A DNA stretch of 64,000 nt from Heteroscillospira sp050943935 (lineage in GTDB: Bacteria; Bacillota; Clostridia; Oscillospirales; Oscillospiraceae). The translations under genes were made by a program, and so were the position numbers. Numbering within the stretch: the first letter of the stretch is position 1; every line of letters starts with the position of its first letter. The notes beneath the pieces are model-generated. The model saw nothing but the letters and a program-made list of their open reading frames with translations, did no database searches and was not told the origin of the DNA. The stretch lies in contig JBMNQC010000001.1 in NCBI GenBank assembly GCA_050943935.1, positions 62,001 through 126,000 on the forward strand, written 5' to 3'. Positions 34,275 through 42,712 of the stretch are shown one piece after another.

Positions 34275-34577
34275 ATGAAAATCTACATTTCCGGGAAGAT
34301 CACCGGGGACAAGAGATATAAAGCCAAGTTCAGAGAGGCGGAACGGCGCCTGCAGGCGGAGGGCCACACGGTCCTGAACCCCGCAAACCAGCCGGCGGGC
34401 CTCCGCCCTGCTGATTATATGCGGGTATGCTTTGCTATGATGGAAACGGCGGACGTGGTGCTGTTCCTGCAGGATTACCAGGAGAGCAAAGGCGCCATGC
34501 TGGAATGGGCCTGGTGCCAGTACGTCGGAAAACCTGCCTGCTATGACCTGGCGGCATTTGGAGGTGGCCAGAAATGA
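34275..34577 (+). CDS. DUF4406 / nucleoside 2-deoxyribosyltransferase-like protein
   Basis: This is a 100-aa protein beginning MKIYISGKITGD with ADVVLFLQDYQESKGAMLEW in the second half, the pattern of DUF4406 and related deoxyribosyltransferase-like folds. It may act on nucleotides or nucleotide-like ligands. It overlaps the cytosine methyltransferase gene as ATGA. Confidence 0.8.
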   Translation: MKIYISGKITGDKRYKAKFREAERRLQAEGHTVLNPANQPAGLRPADYMRVCFAMMETADVVLFLQDYQESKGAMLEWAWCQYVGKPACYDLAAFGGGQK

Positions 34578-36490
34578 GCAACGCGCAGATCAGTTTCCTG
34601 GATGAAATCATAGTGGACAGTTTCGCCGGCGGCGGTGGAGCCAGTACCGGCATTGAACTGGCCACGGGGCGCGTGGTCAATGTGGCGATCAACCACGATC
34701 CTGACGCCATCCTAATGCACCGCACAAACCACCCGCGCACCGAGCATTACCAGGCCAGCGTGTGGGACGTGGATCCCGTGGAGGTGTGCAGAGGCCGCAA
34801 GGTGGGCCTGCTGTGGGCCTCCCCTGACTGCAAGCATTTCAGCAAGGCCAAGGGCGGCAAGCCCGTGGACAAGAACATACGCGGCCTTGCATGGATCGTC
34901 CTGCGCTGGGCCGGAACCGTCCGCCCCCGCGTGATTATGCTGGAGAACGTGGAGGAGTTCCAGACCTGGGGGCCTGTCCGCAAGGGAAAGCCGGTGAAAA
35001 AGCTGACCGGCCAGACGTTCCACAAATGGCTGTCCCAACTGAAAAACCTGGGGTATGCCGTGGAATGGCGGGAACTGGTGGCGGCAGACTACGGGGCGCC
35101 CACCACGCGAAAGCGGTTTTTCCTGATCGCCAGGTGCGACGGCCTGCCGATAACATGGCCGGAACCCACCCACGCGCCGGCAGACAGCCCGGAAGTCAAG
35201 GCCGGGAAGAAAAAGCCATGGCGCAGCGCGGCGGAGATCATCGACTGGACCCTGCCATGCCCGTCTATCTTTGACACGCGGGAGGAAGTCCGCGAAAAGT
35301 ACGGCCTGAACGCCCAGCGCCCCCTCCGCCCCAATACCATGCGCCGCGTGACCCGTGGCGTGGACAAGTTTGTGATCAAATCCGGCGATCCGTTCCTGGC
35401 GATCGTAAACCACGCCGGAGAGTTCCGGGGGCAAAGCCTGGGCGACCCGCTCCAGACAATCACGGCCAAGCACGGGTATGGCGTGGCCAATCCCGTCATG
35501 GCGCCGCTGACTGCAACAAACACCAGCAACAGCGTGGGAGCGGGCGCGGGCGACCCAGTACATACCGTGACGACTGCGGGCAACCAAATGCTGATCACCC
35601 CAACCCTGGCCGCGATCGGCCAGACCGGCGGCGGAGATAGGGGCCGCAGCGTGACCGAACCAGCCCACACCCAGGTTTCCAAAGCGGAGGAGTGCGTGGT
35701 GTGCCCGGCCATGATCCAGTATCACACGGAACAGTCCGAACACGTCCGGGGGCAGGCCGTCACAGATCCCGTAATGACCATTGACGCCTCCAACCGCTAC
35801 GGCATAGCGGCGGCGACCCTGACGAAGTATTACGGCAACGATCAGCACGGCCAGAACATACAGGACCCCCTCCACACAATCACCGCAAAGGACCGGGAGG
35901 GCGTCACCATGGCCAGCCTGTCCAAGTATTACGGTGGGATTATCGGCGCGGAGGTTTCGGACCCGCTGCCCACCGTGACGGCCATTGACCACAACGCCCT
36001 GCAGACGGCCCACATGGTCAAACTGAAAGGCACCAACCTGGGCGGGCCAATCACCGAGCCGGTGCAGACGATCACCGCCGGCGGAGGTCACCATGGCGTG
36101 ATCACCACCGAGGTGGCGGCAGCGACGCCGGGCGCAGATCTCCGCAACTGGCCAAAGATCCGGGCGGCCCTGAATGAATACTGCGGCTATAAGCTGGCGG
36201 ACAACGAGGTGATCCTGTTCCTGATCGGCGGCGCCTGGTATTTCATGGCTGACATTGGCCTGCGTATGTTGACGCCCCGCGAACTGTACCGGGCCAACGG
36301 TTTCCCGGATGATTACAAGATCGAGCGGGACTATCAGGGCAACGTCTACGGCAAAACAAAACAGGTGGCCCGCTGCGGCAATGCCGTCCCGCCTCCGTTT
36401 GCCACCGCCCTGGTACGGGCGAACCTGCCGGAGTGGTGCGGCGGAGAAATCAGGACCATGGCGGAGTTTGAAAAGGCGGTGGCGGTGTGA
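34574..36490 (+). CDS. DNA (cytosine-5)-methyltransferase with internal repeats
   Basis: The 638-aa protein has the C5 motifs in order: I DSFAGGGGASTG (about residues 15-26), IV SPDCKHFS with the catalytic cysteine (about 77-84), VI ENVEEF (about 123), VIII APTTRKRFFLIAR (about 175), and the C-terminal ELYRANGFPDDY and RCGNAVPPPFA. Between VIII and IX (about 294-513) lie seven degenerate units of the form DPLxTITA-KxxxGV. This region replaces the usual target-recognition domain. It probably protects phage DNA from host restriction. No restriction nuclease is adjacent. Confidence 0.92.
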   Translation: MSNAQISFLDEIIVDSFAGGGGASTGIELATGRVVNVAINHDPDAILMHRTNHPRTEHYQASVWDVDPVEVCRGRKVGLLWASPDCKHFSKAKGGKPVDKNIRGLAWIVLRWAGTVRPRVIMLENVEEFQTWGPVRKGKPVKKLTGQTFHKWLSQLKNLGYAVEWRELVAADYGAPTTRKRFFLIARCDGLPITWPEPTHAPADSPEVKAGKKKPWRSAAEIIDWTLPCPSIFDTREEVREKYGLNAQRPLRPNTMRRVTRGVDKFVIKSGDPFLAIVNHAGEFRGQSLGDPLQTITAKHGYGVANPVMAPLTATNTSNSVGAGAGDPVHTVTTAGNQMLITPTLAAIGQTGGGDRGRSVTEPAHTQVSKAEECVVCPAMIQYHTEQSEHVRGQAVTDPVMTIDASNRYGIAAATLTKYYGNDQHGQNIQDPLHTITAKDREGVTMASLSKYYGGIIGAEVSDPLPTVTAIDHNALQTAHMVKLKGTNLGGPITEPVQTITAGGGHHGVITTEVAAATPGADLRNWPKIRAALNEYCGYKLADNEVILFLIGGAWYFMADIGLRMLTPRELYRANGFPDDYKIERDYQGNVYGKTKQVARCGNAVPPPFATALVRANLPEWCGGEIRTMAEFEKAVAV

Positions 36491-36936
36491 GCCTGGAAGT
36501 TGTACCCATGACGCTGAAAGAGGCAAACGCCTATGTGGAACAACACCACCGGCACCATGGCCCGGTGGTGGGGCATAAGTTTTCCATAGGCTGTTCCAAC
36601 GGGGAGGAAATCGTGGGCGTGGCCATCGTAGGGCGCCCGGTTTCAAGACACCTGGATGATGGGTGGACCCTGGAGGTGAACAGGCTTTGCACAGACGGCA
36701 CCCGCAACGCCTGTTCCATGCTATATTCGGCGGCGTGGAGGGCTGCCAGGGCCATGGGCTACAAGCGCCTGGTGACCTACATACTGGAGAGCGAGGACGG
36801 CGCCAGCCTGCGGGCGTCCGGCTGGAAATGCGTGGGCCAAGCTGGCGGGCTGCGCTGGACCGGAAAGAGGCGCCCGGAGGTTGACCTGTACCCGGCACAA
36901 ATGAAAATCCGCTTTGAGCAGACAACAGAAACGTGA
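36487..36936 (+). CDS. XF1762-like phage protein (GNAT-like fold)
   Basis: It starts with GTG at 36487, overlapping the methyltransferase stop as GTGA. The 149-aa protein has HHRHHGPVVGHKFSIG, VGVAIVGRPVSRHLDDGWTLEVNRLCTDG and ACSMLYSAAWRAARAMGYKRLVTY, typical of the XF1762 phage family, which resembles acyltransferases. The function is unknown; a link to DNA modification is possible from context only. Confidence 0.75.
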   Translation: MSLEVVPMTLKEANAYVEQHHRHHGPVVGHKFSIGCSNGEEIVGVAIVGRPVSRHLDDGWTLEVNRLCTDGTRNACSMLYSAAWRAARAMGYKRLVTYILESEDGASLRASGWKCVGQAGGLRWTGKRRPEVDLYPAQMKIRFEQTTET

Positions 36937-36951
36937 AAGGGAGGCAACACT

Positions 36952-37125
36952 ATGGGACTGATCGGCATAGGCGTGGGAACCACGCACCTGGGCCGCCGGC
37001 AAATCGGCGCCGACGGCCAGACAGAAAGCGAAACCAAAGCAAAATGGGAGGCGGACCCGGAGGGTGGCAGCGTGGCCATTTGGCCAATGAACCCGGAAAC
37101 GATGGAGCCGGACGGCCCGCGCTGA
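36952..37125 (+). CDS. Phage hypothetical protein, 57 aa
   Basis: The ATG at 36952 has AAAGGGAGG at good spacing. The product starts MGLIGIGVGTTHLGRRQIG and ends in EPDGPR. A longer frame over the same DNA encodes an arginine/glycine-rich sequence that looks like an out-of-frame shadow. The family is unknown. Confidence 0.5.
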   Translation: MGLIGIGVGTTHLGRRQIGADGQTESETKAKWEADPEGGSVAIWPMNPETMEPDGPR

Positions 37126-37328
37126 TTTTCGGGGACTGGGACGCGGCCAACTACCTGGCCAAGGTGGTGGAACTGATCCGCCCCAACCGCCAGATCAACA
37201 TACCGGACCTGGAGGCCCTGATCCGGGCCGCATACAAGGACGGTTTCGATCTGTGCCAATATTGCCCGGACTGCAACTGCCGGGACTGCATCGTGAACGA
37301 ATGGAAAGGAGATCCTGACGATGAATAA
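37122..37328 (+). CDS. Small Cys-rich phage protein, about 69 codons, start uncertain
   Basis: The frame encodes IFGDWDAANYLAKVVEL and ends with CQYCPDCNCRDCIVNEW, a dense cysteine cluster that could bind a metal. No ATG or GTG lies near the plausible start. CTG at 37122, overlapping the previous stop, or ATT at 37125, with GGAG upstream, are candidates. It overlaps the DUF5131 gene by eight bases. Confidence 0.5.
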   Translation: MIFGDWDAANYLAKVVELIRPNRQINIPDLEALIRAAYKDGFDLCQYCPDCNCRDCIVNEWKGDPDDE

Positions 37329-38064
37329 AACGAAAATTGACTGGGCCACTATGTCCTGGAACCCCGTCACGGGCTGCCGGCATGGCTGCCCCTACTGCTA
37401 CGCCAGACGCACCGCCCACCGCTTTGACGCAGGCATGGAGGACGACAAGGCCCTGCCCGGCGGCCTCCATGTGCTGGACAGTAAGATCAAGGCCACGCCG
37501 TACCCGTTCGGATTTGAGCCTACCCTGCACCGCTACCGGCTGAACCTGCCGGAGCGGACGGCGGAACCCCAGACCGTTTTTGTGTGCAGCATGGCGGACC
37601 TGTTCGGGAAGTGGGTGCCAACGTCCTGGATCGTGGAGGTCCTGGACGCCTGCCAGCGGGCACCGCAGCACCGCTATTTGTTCCTGACCAAAAACCCGGC
37701 CAGATACATGGAACTGGACCACATGGCCCTGCTGCCCCATGGGGAAAACTTCTGGTATGGGTCCACTGTGGCCAATCAGGACGCCATGGCCATGTACTCC
37801 ATGCCCTGGGCAAACATCAACGCCTTTTGGTCCATGGAACCCCTGCTGGGGCCTGTGACCATGGAGGACGCGGAGGGGCTGCCCCAGTGGGTGATCCTGG
37901 GGGCCGAAACCGGGAACCGCGCCGACAAGGTGGCGCCCCTGCGGGAATGGGTGGACCAGATCGCCGCATTTTGCGAGGAAAACGAGATCCCCGTGTTTTA
38001 CAAGGGCAACCTGCGGGAGCATTTCCCGGATCTCCCCGCCTCTGCGTTCCCGTGGGAGGTGTGA
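37321..38064 (+). CDS. DUF5131 (phage Gp37/Gp68) protein, radical-SAM-like
   Basis: The 247-aa protein starts MNKTKIDWATMSWNPVTGC and contains CRHGCPYCYA (about residues 19-28), a CX3CX2C motif like the iron-sulfur site of radical SAM enzymes. VFVCSMADLFGKWVP, LFLTKNPARY and GAETGNRADKVAPLREWV match the DUF5131 family found in many phages. The reaction is unknown; modification of phage nucleotides is one possibility, inferred only from its position with methyltransferase genes. Confidence 0.88.
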   Translation: MNKTKIDWATMSWNPVTGCRHGCPYCYARRTAHRFDAGMEDDKALPGGLHVLDSKIKATPYPFGFEPTLHRYRLNLPERTAEPQTVFVCSMADLFGKWVPTSWIVEVLDACQRAPQHRYLFLTKNPARYMELDHMALLPHGENFWYGSTVANQDAMAMYSMPWANINAFWSMEPLLGPVTMEDAEGLPQWVILGAETGNRADKVAPLREWVDQIAAFCEENEIPVFYKGNLREHFPDLPASAFPWEV

Positions 38065-38067
38065 CCC

Positions 38068-38310
38068 ATGGAAAAAATCGAAATCGGGTACACCCTGCCG
38101 AAAGAGCGGTGGATCGAAGCGGCCAAAAACCTGGAGGACCTGGGCAACGTCCTGGCCAACAACCTGCTGGCCATGAACAGAGAGGGACGCGGCCAGGAGG
38201 ACGCGGACGCCCTTATGGCGGACGTGGTGCTGGCCTGTATCGCCCTGAACCATGTGGCGGAGTTTGCGGTGGATAAATGCCGTATTATTCCGGTGTCAGA
38301 TCGAAAGTGA
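38068..38310 (+). CDS. Phage hypothetical protein, 80 aa
   Basis: The start is at 38068, three bases behind the DUF5131 stop, with GGGAGGTG upstream. The protein is helical and acidic with no known motif (KERWIEAAKNLEDLGNVLA). The function is unknown. Confidence 0.6.
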   Translation: MEKIEIGYTLPKERWIEAAKNLEDLGNVLANNLLAMNREGRGQEDADALMADVVLACIALNHVAEFAVDKCRIIPVSDRK

Positions 38311-38320
38311 GGGCCGGAAA

Positions 38321-38716
38321 ATGCGCGCTGTGGTTATGAGCATGAAACCACAATGGTGGGAAAAGATCCTGACCCGCGAAAAAACCATGGAGATCAGAAA
38401 AACCATGCCACGCGGCGGAGCCGGAGGCACGGAACCCTGGCCCATGCTGGTGCTGGTCTATGTGAGCGGAACCGGAGAGATCCAGGGGCAGTTCCTTTGT
38501 GGCGGGTGGGTAAAAACCAACCTGCTGGCCGGGATGGAAAAACAGTCCTGCGTCCCGCTGCGCGATCTGGTGGAGTATGCCGGCGGACCAAGCGGGAGCC
38601 TCTGCGGCTGGATCGTAAAAGACCCGAGAAAATACGAAGTGCCCAGGAAACTGGAGGAGTTCGGCCTGGCCCGCCCGCCAATGTCCTGGCAATACGTCGA
38701 AATTGAGGACGAATGA
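38321..38716 (+). CDS. ASCH-like domain protein
   Basis: This is a 131-aa protein beginning MRAVVMSMKPQWWEKILTREKTMEIRKTMP, matching the start of ASCH domains (a basic PUA-like fold that binds RNA or modified nucleic acid). WPMLVLVYVSGTGEIQGQF follows as the next strand. The start at 38321 has GAGGG upstream. In phages such proteins are often beside methyltransferases; the ligand here is unknown. Confidence 0.72.
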   Translation: MRAVVMSMKPQWWEKILTREKTMEIRKTMPRGGAGGTEPWPMLVLVYVSGTGEIQGQFLCGGWVKTNLLAGMEKQSCVPLRDLVEYAGGPSGSLCGWIVKDPRKYEVPRKLEEFGLARPPMSWQYVEIEDE

Positions 38717-39238
38717 ATGGCCATCAACGTCAACGACCTACCGCCAAAATACCAGGCGCAAGCCATGAAAAAGTACATGGAGCAGCAGGCGCGGCGCGGT
38801 TCCGCGCCAGCTGCCATGGCGGCACCGGAAAAACCGAAAGAAACCAAGTACCACAACAAGCCCACCGAGCGGGTCACCCCGTCCGGTGCTGTTCTGGTTT
38901 TTGACAGCCAAAAAGAGGCCCGGCGCTATGACGTGCTGATCGAGCGCCTCCAGATGGGCCAGATCCGCGATCTCCGCCTGCAGGTGGATTTCACATTGCA
39001 ATAGGCATACACGGACCCGGAGGGAAACAGGGTGCGGGCGATCAGATACAAGGCTGATTTCACATACAAGGAGCGGGACGCAGCAGAGGAAACTCTGGCA
39101 GCCTCCAAAGGCTGGCCTTGCGAAAGCTGGCGCCTTGTGGTGGAGGACGTGAAAAGCCGGGCAACCAAAACCCAAAAATATGCGATCAAAAAGAAGCTGC
39201 TAAAAGAGCGGTTTGGAATAGACATTACCGAGGTGTGA
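38717..39238 (+). pseudogene. DUF1064 endonuclease-like gene interrupted by an in-frame TAG
   Basis: The first part encodes KYHNKPTERV, VFDSQKEARRYDVLIERLQM and IRDLRLQVDFTLQ, then TAG at 39002-39004. The same frame continues AYTDPEGNRVRAIRYKADFTYKERD, VVEDVKSRATKTQKYAIKKKLL to 39238. The two parts together match the DUF1064 family, a restriction-endonuclease-like fold common in phages, over its whole length. A single base change would restore a sense codon. TAG is used as a normal stop by the HUH gene, so general recoding is unlikely. Confidence 0.85.
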
Positions 39239-39240
39239 CC

Positions 39241-39759
39241 ATGAGCAAAAAGACAACGGAAAGGCCCCTGGACCGCGAGGACGTAAAGCGTTACCTGCAG
39301 CAGTACCACGCGGCGCAGAACAAAAAGAAAATACTGGAGGACAGACACCGCACCCTGTCAAGGGAACTGCAGGACCCAGGCGTGGGATCTCCGTTCAGGA
39401 CCATGCCGACCTCCAAACCCACAAAAACAGAGGGCGCCGTGTCCGTTGTCTATCGGATCGCAGAGGTTGAGGACCGGATCGAAAAGCAACGCGGAGAAAT
39501 GACCAACGCCGTCCTGCACGTTATGGACTTGATCGACCTGCTGCCGCAAGACAGCACCGAGCGCACCGTGGTGGAACTGCGGCACATCGACTGTATGGGG
39601 TGGGATAAGATTGCAGAAAAAACCTACATGAGCCGGTCCAATGTTTTCAACTACTACAACGCCGCCCTGGACGCCCTGCTGTCCTATAAGCGCACGGAAA
39701 AGCTGGTGCGGGAATACATAGCCAAACACCAGGGGCGGGGAAAGAAAGCGGCCAAATGA
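39241..39759 (+). CDS. DUF1492-type / sigma-like phage late regulator
   Basis: The 172-aa protein starts at ATG 39241 with GAGGTG upstream. Residues 1-110 are helical and charged. The C-terminal part (VVELRHIDCMGWDKIAEKTYMSRSNVFNYYNAAL, about 114-147) is a sigma-70 region-4-like helix-turn-helix. Proteins of this type (DUF1492, ArpU, RinA) sit just before the terminase genes and activate late transcription. The promoter-like region at 39772-39806 is a plausible target. Confidence 0.8.
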   Translation: MSKKTTERPLDREDVKRYLQQYHAAQNKKKILEDRHRTLSRELQDPGVGSPFRTMPTSKPTKTEGAVSVVYRIAEVEDRIEKQRGEMTNAVLHVMDLIDLLPQDSTERTVVELRHIDCMGWDKIAEKTYMSRSNVFNYYNAALDALLSYKRTEKLVREYIAKHQGRGKKAAK

Positions 39760-40283
39760 CCCTGGGAAAAGTTTGGACGCTTTTGGACTATTGCCCGTGC
39801 TATACTGGTAGCATGGAAAGCAGCGCAGGGGTGACACCCTGAACAGAATAACGAGGGCCGCCTGGTGAAAGCCGGGCGGCCCCTTGATTTCCACCCATGG
39901 CTGCGGAGCGTGACGCAGGGGCTTTCCTCCTTTCACCCTGTCCGCCGTCAGACGGTGGCGCGGCCACACAACCCTGCCCTGGGTGCCTTTGCCGAGGGGC
40001 ACCCAGGGCCTCCCGTTTTACCCCTCCCCCCTATTGGGTCCTCCCTGGGGGAAAAGTCAATGCGGGGCGAACGAAGCCCGGAATTTTCCTCCGTGAGATA
40101 GGAAAAAATCCGGCCTGTTACGTTACGGATTTTTTGAGAGGGAGCGGGAATTATACCCCCCTTTAGGGGGTATAAGCCGGAGAACGGCGGAAAGGAAAAA
40201 ACGAAATCACCCACAACCGCAAAAAGCGAAACCGGCGGAGCCTCCAGGCGGGGACCAGCCAAGACGAAAAGGAGGTGCTGCTG
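39760..40283. other. 524-bp intergenic region between early and late phage modules
   Basis: I see no convincing gene here. It holds the late promoter candidate (39772-39806) and three inverted repeats: GGGCCGCC/GGCGGCCC at 39855-39862 and 39875-39882; GCCCTGGGTGCC at 39976-39987 with its complement at 39998-40009; and TTATACCCCC/GGGGGTATAA at 40151-40175. A packaging (cos/pac) site is expected close to the terminase small-subunit gene and may be here or just inside that gene. Confidence 0.55.
39772..39806 (+). promoter_or_regulatory. Predicted phage late promoter with TTTGGAC repeats
   Basis: Two exact TTTGGAC copies (39772-39778 and 39782-39788) lie ten bases apart on one DNA face. They straddle the place where a -35 box would be. 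An extended -10, TGCTATACT, ends at 39806. A standard -35 is missing, which fits a promoter that needs an activator such as the sigma-like protein encoded just upstream. Confidence 0.6.
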
Positions 40284-40868
40284 GTGGCGGAAAAAGGGAA
40301 AAAGACGACGGCAAAGACCGACAAGCCGGCGGTGCTGACCGGGGCCGTGCCGGAGTGGTCCAACACAACGGCCATTGCAAAGCTGCTGGGAAAGACGGTT
40401 CGGCGGATCCAGCAACTTACCCAGGAGGGCGTCCTGGAAACGGAGATACCGCCCAGCGGGGGCGCCCGGAAATATCGAACCTGCGAAACCGTGCAACGGT
40501 ATGTTGCCTATGTTGAACAGAAAGCGCACGAAACCGGAGAGAACAGCCGGGCGGCGGAACTGAACCTGAAAAAGCTGGAGGCGGAGGTTGAGCTGAAAGA
40601 AAGCCAGGGCCAACTCCACCGACTGAAAACCGCCATTGCAGAGGGCCGATACATACCGGCAGATCAGGCCACCGAGGAACTGGCCGACTTTATGGCCGCT
40701 TTCAAAAAGTTTGCCATGAACATCCCGCCAAGAATGTCCGGCACCCTGTCCGGCTATGCCGACGCCGTGGCAGTCCGTGGGATTGAAAAGGCCCTGCGGA
40801 AAGAATTGGAGCAAATGCTGTCCGCCTTTGCAGACAGCGTTCTGGAACAACAGGAGGATCAGACGTGA
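40284..40868 (+). CDS. Terminase small subunit (Nu1-like)
   Basis: The start is GTG at 40284 with AAGGAGG eight bases upstream. The 194-aa protein has an N-terminal winged-helix or MerR-like HTH (NTTAIAKLLGKTVRRIQQLTQEGVL, about residues 28-52), then a long helical region and a C-terminal helical segment, the layout of lambda Nu1-type small terminases. It would bind the packaging site and recruit the large subunit, whose GTG start overlaps its stop. Confidence 0.85.
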   Translation: MAEKGKKTTAKTDKPAVLTGAVPEWSNTTAIAKLLGKTVRRIQQLTQEGVLETEIPPSGGARKYRTCETVQRYVAYVEQKAHETGENSRAAELNLKKLEAEVELKESQGQLHRLKTAIAEGRYIPADQATEELADFMAAFKKFAMNIPPRMSGTLSGYADAVAVRGIEKALRKELEQMLSAFADSVLEQQEDQT

Positions 40869-42697
40869 GGGCATACAAGGCCAAACCGTTCACGGTGCCG
40901 TCCTGGATCCATAAGGCGGTCCAAGCCCTGCGGCCTGTGGAGCAGGTGAGCGTATCGCAATGGGCCGCCAGAAAAAGAACCCTGATCGGCGGCGCCATTC
41001 CAGGCCCGTGGAATAACGACGTAACCCCGTACCTGGTGGAGATCATGGACGCCTTTTCCGACGAAATGGTGGAGGAAATCGTGTTCGTAAAGCCCACCCA
41101 GGTGGGCGGCACAACCGCCATGGAAAACATGATCGGCAGTATTGTGGACCAAAACCCGGCGCCCACAATGGTGGTTTACCCATCCGACGATCTGGCGGAG
41201 GCCACCAGCGAAACCCGCCTGGTGCCTATGTTCAAGAGCCACCAGGACATGGCGGAGAAATTCCGGGAACACGAAAGCAAAAAACTGCAGCTGAAATTCC
41301 GGGATATGTGGCTATATCTGACGGGCGCAAATAGCCCGGCGGACCTGTCCAGCAAGCCGGTGAAAAACCTGTTTCTGGACGAAGTGGACAAGTTCCCAGG
41401 GGCCACAAAGAAAGAGGCGGACCCGGTTTCCCTGGCAAGGGAGCGCACAAAAACCTTTTTCAACAGAAAGATCTTTCTGGCCTCCACCCCGACCCTGAAA
41501 ACGGGCCATATTTGGAAAGCCAAAGAACAGGCGGACGTGGAAAAGCATTATTTCGTCCCCTGCCCCCATTGTGGGGTATATATCGAACTGAAATTCGCAC
41601 AAATCAAGTGGCCCAGCAAGGACGACGTGCCGGAAAACACCGACAGGGCCGAAATGGCGGCGTATGTTTGCCAGGAATGTGGCTGCGTGATCACGGACCA
41701 GGACAAGGGAAAAATGCTGCGGAGCGGGCGCTGGCAGCCTGTACGGCAAAAGAGCAAGCACCCCAAAAGCGTGGCCTTTTGGATGAACACCCTTTACTCC
41801 CCGTTCACCAGATTTTCCGACATTGCGCGGGAGTTCATGCGAAGCAAGGACGACCCGGACCTGCTGCACAACTTCACCAATTCATGGCTGGCAGAGCCGT
41901 GGGAGGACACGAAACTGAAAACCAACGCCGATCTGGTCATGGAGCGACAGACGGACACACCGGAGTGGGTGCTGCCAGCCTGGACCAAGCTGGTGACAGG
42001 CGGCGTGGACGTACAGGAAACCTGCCTATACTGGACGATCCGGGCGTGGGGCGATTTTATGACCAGCCAGAACGTGGCACATGGGCAGGCGCTTTCCATG
42101 GCAGAGGTGGAACGGATTATGAACACCGAACTTTCCACCCCGTCCGGGGAAAAGGTCATGGTCAACCTGGCCCTGGTGGACAGCGGCGACCAGACAGACG
42201 AAGTTTATGAGTTCTGCGCCCTAAATGCGGAATGGGCGCTGCCCAGCAAGGGCACCAGCGCCATGTTGTCACATTACCGCCTTTCTGTGGTCAACAAAGC
42301 CGGCAGCCGCGCCAACGGTATGACGCTGGTGCTGGTGGACGGCGGAAAGTACAAGGACATGATCGCCGCCCGCATGAGGAAACCAAACGGCAGCGGATCG
42401 TGGATGGTGTACCAGGGCTGTGATCTGGAATACGCCGAACAAGTGACGGCGGAACACAAGATCACCGAGCGGAGCGGCGGCAAAGAGGTACAGCGCTGGG
42501 TTTTGAAAACCTCCCACGCGGACAACCATTACCTGGACTGCGAGGTGTACGCAGCGGCGGCGGCTGACGTGCTGAACGTCCGTTCCCTGTACCTGAAAAA
42601 CGGAATGGACCAGCCGGAGGCACGAAAGCCGGAGCCAAAACCGGAGCCGAAACCCAGGGAGGAAAGCTGGATAAACCAAAATGACACATGGATATAA
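40865..42697 (+). CDS. Terminase large subunit, GpA family
   Basis: The 610-aa protein matches the lambda GpA terminase family. KPTQVGGTTAMENM (about residues 76-89) is the ATP-binding region and FLDEVDKFPGATKKEADPV (about 171-189) the Walker B area. A zinc ribbon CPHCG...CQECG lies at about 231-276. A C-terminal nuclease region follows (GGVDVQETCLYWTIRAWG, VNLALVDSGDQTDEVYEFC). It packages DNA into proheads and makes the cuts. It starts with GTG overlapping the small-subunit gene. Confidence 0.93.
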   Translation: MRAYKAKPFTVPSWIHKAVQALRPVEQVSVSQWAARKRTLIGGAIPGPWNNDVTPYLVEIMDAFSDEMVEEIVFVKPTQVGGTTAMENMIGSIVDQNPAPTMVVYPSDDLAEATSETRLVPMFKSHQDMAEKFREHESKKLQLKFRDMWLYLTGANSPADLSSKPVKNLFLDEVDKFPGATKKEADPVSLARERTKTFFNRKIFLASTPTLKTGHIWKAKEQADVEKHYFVPCPHCGVYIELKFAQIKWPSKDDVPENTDRAEMAAYVCQECGCVITDQDKGKMLRSGRWQPVRQKSKHPKSVAFWMNTLYSPFTRFSDIAREFMRSKDDPDLLHNFTNSWLAEPWEDTKLKTNADLVMERQTDTPEWVLPAWTKLVTGGVDVQETCLYWTIRAWGDFMTSQNVAHGQALSMAEVERIMNTELSTPSGEKVMVNLALVDSGDQTDEVYEFCALNAEWALPSKGTSAMLSHYRLSVVNKAGSRANGMTLVLVDGGKYKDMIAARMRKPNGSGSWMVYQGCDLEYAEQVTAEHKITERSGGKEVQRWVLKTSHADNHYLDCEVYAAAAADVLNVRSLYLKNGMDQPEARKPEPKPEPKPREESWINQNDTWI

Positions 42698-42712
42698 ACG
42701 GAGGCCCGAAAA

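Noticed and set aside
34712..36925. Long - strand frame opposite the cytosine methyltransferase
   Set aside because: Shadow of a real gene with complete C5 motifs.
36933..37121. Arginine/glycine-rich start of a longer frame before the Cys-rich protein
   Set aside because: This stretch is out of frame with a 57-aa ORF that has a good ribosome-binding site; only the part after about 37122 looks like real protein.
39002..39004. Phage-wide recoding of TAG as a sense codon
   Set aside because: The HUH gene ends in TAG at its natural C-terminus, and only one gene shows an internal TAG.
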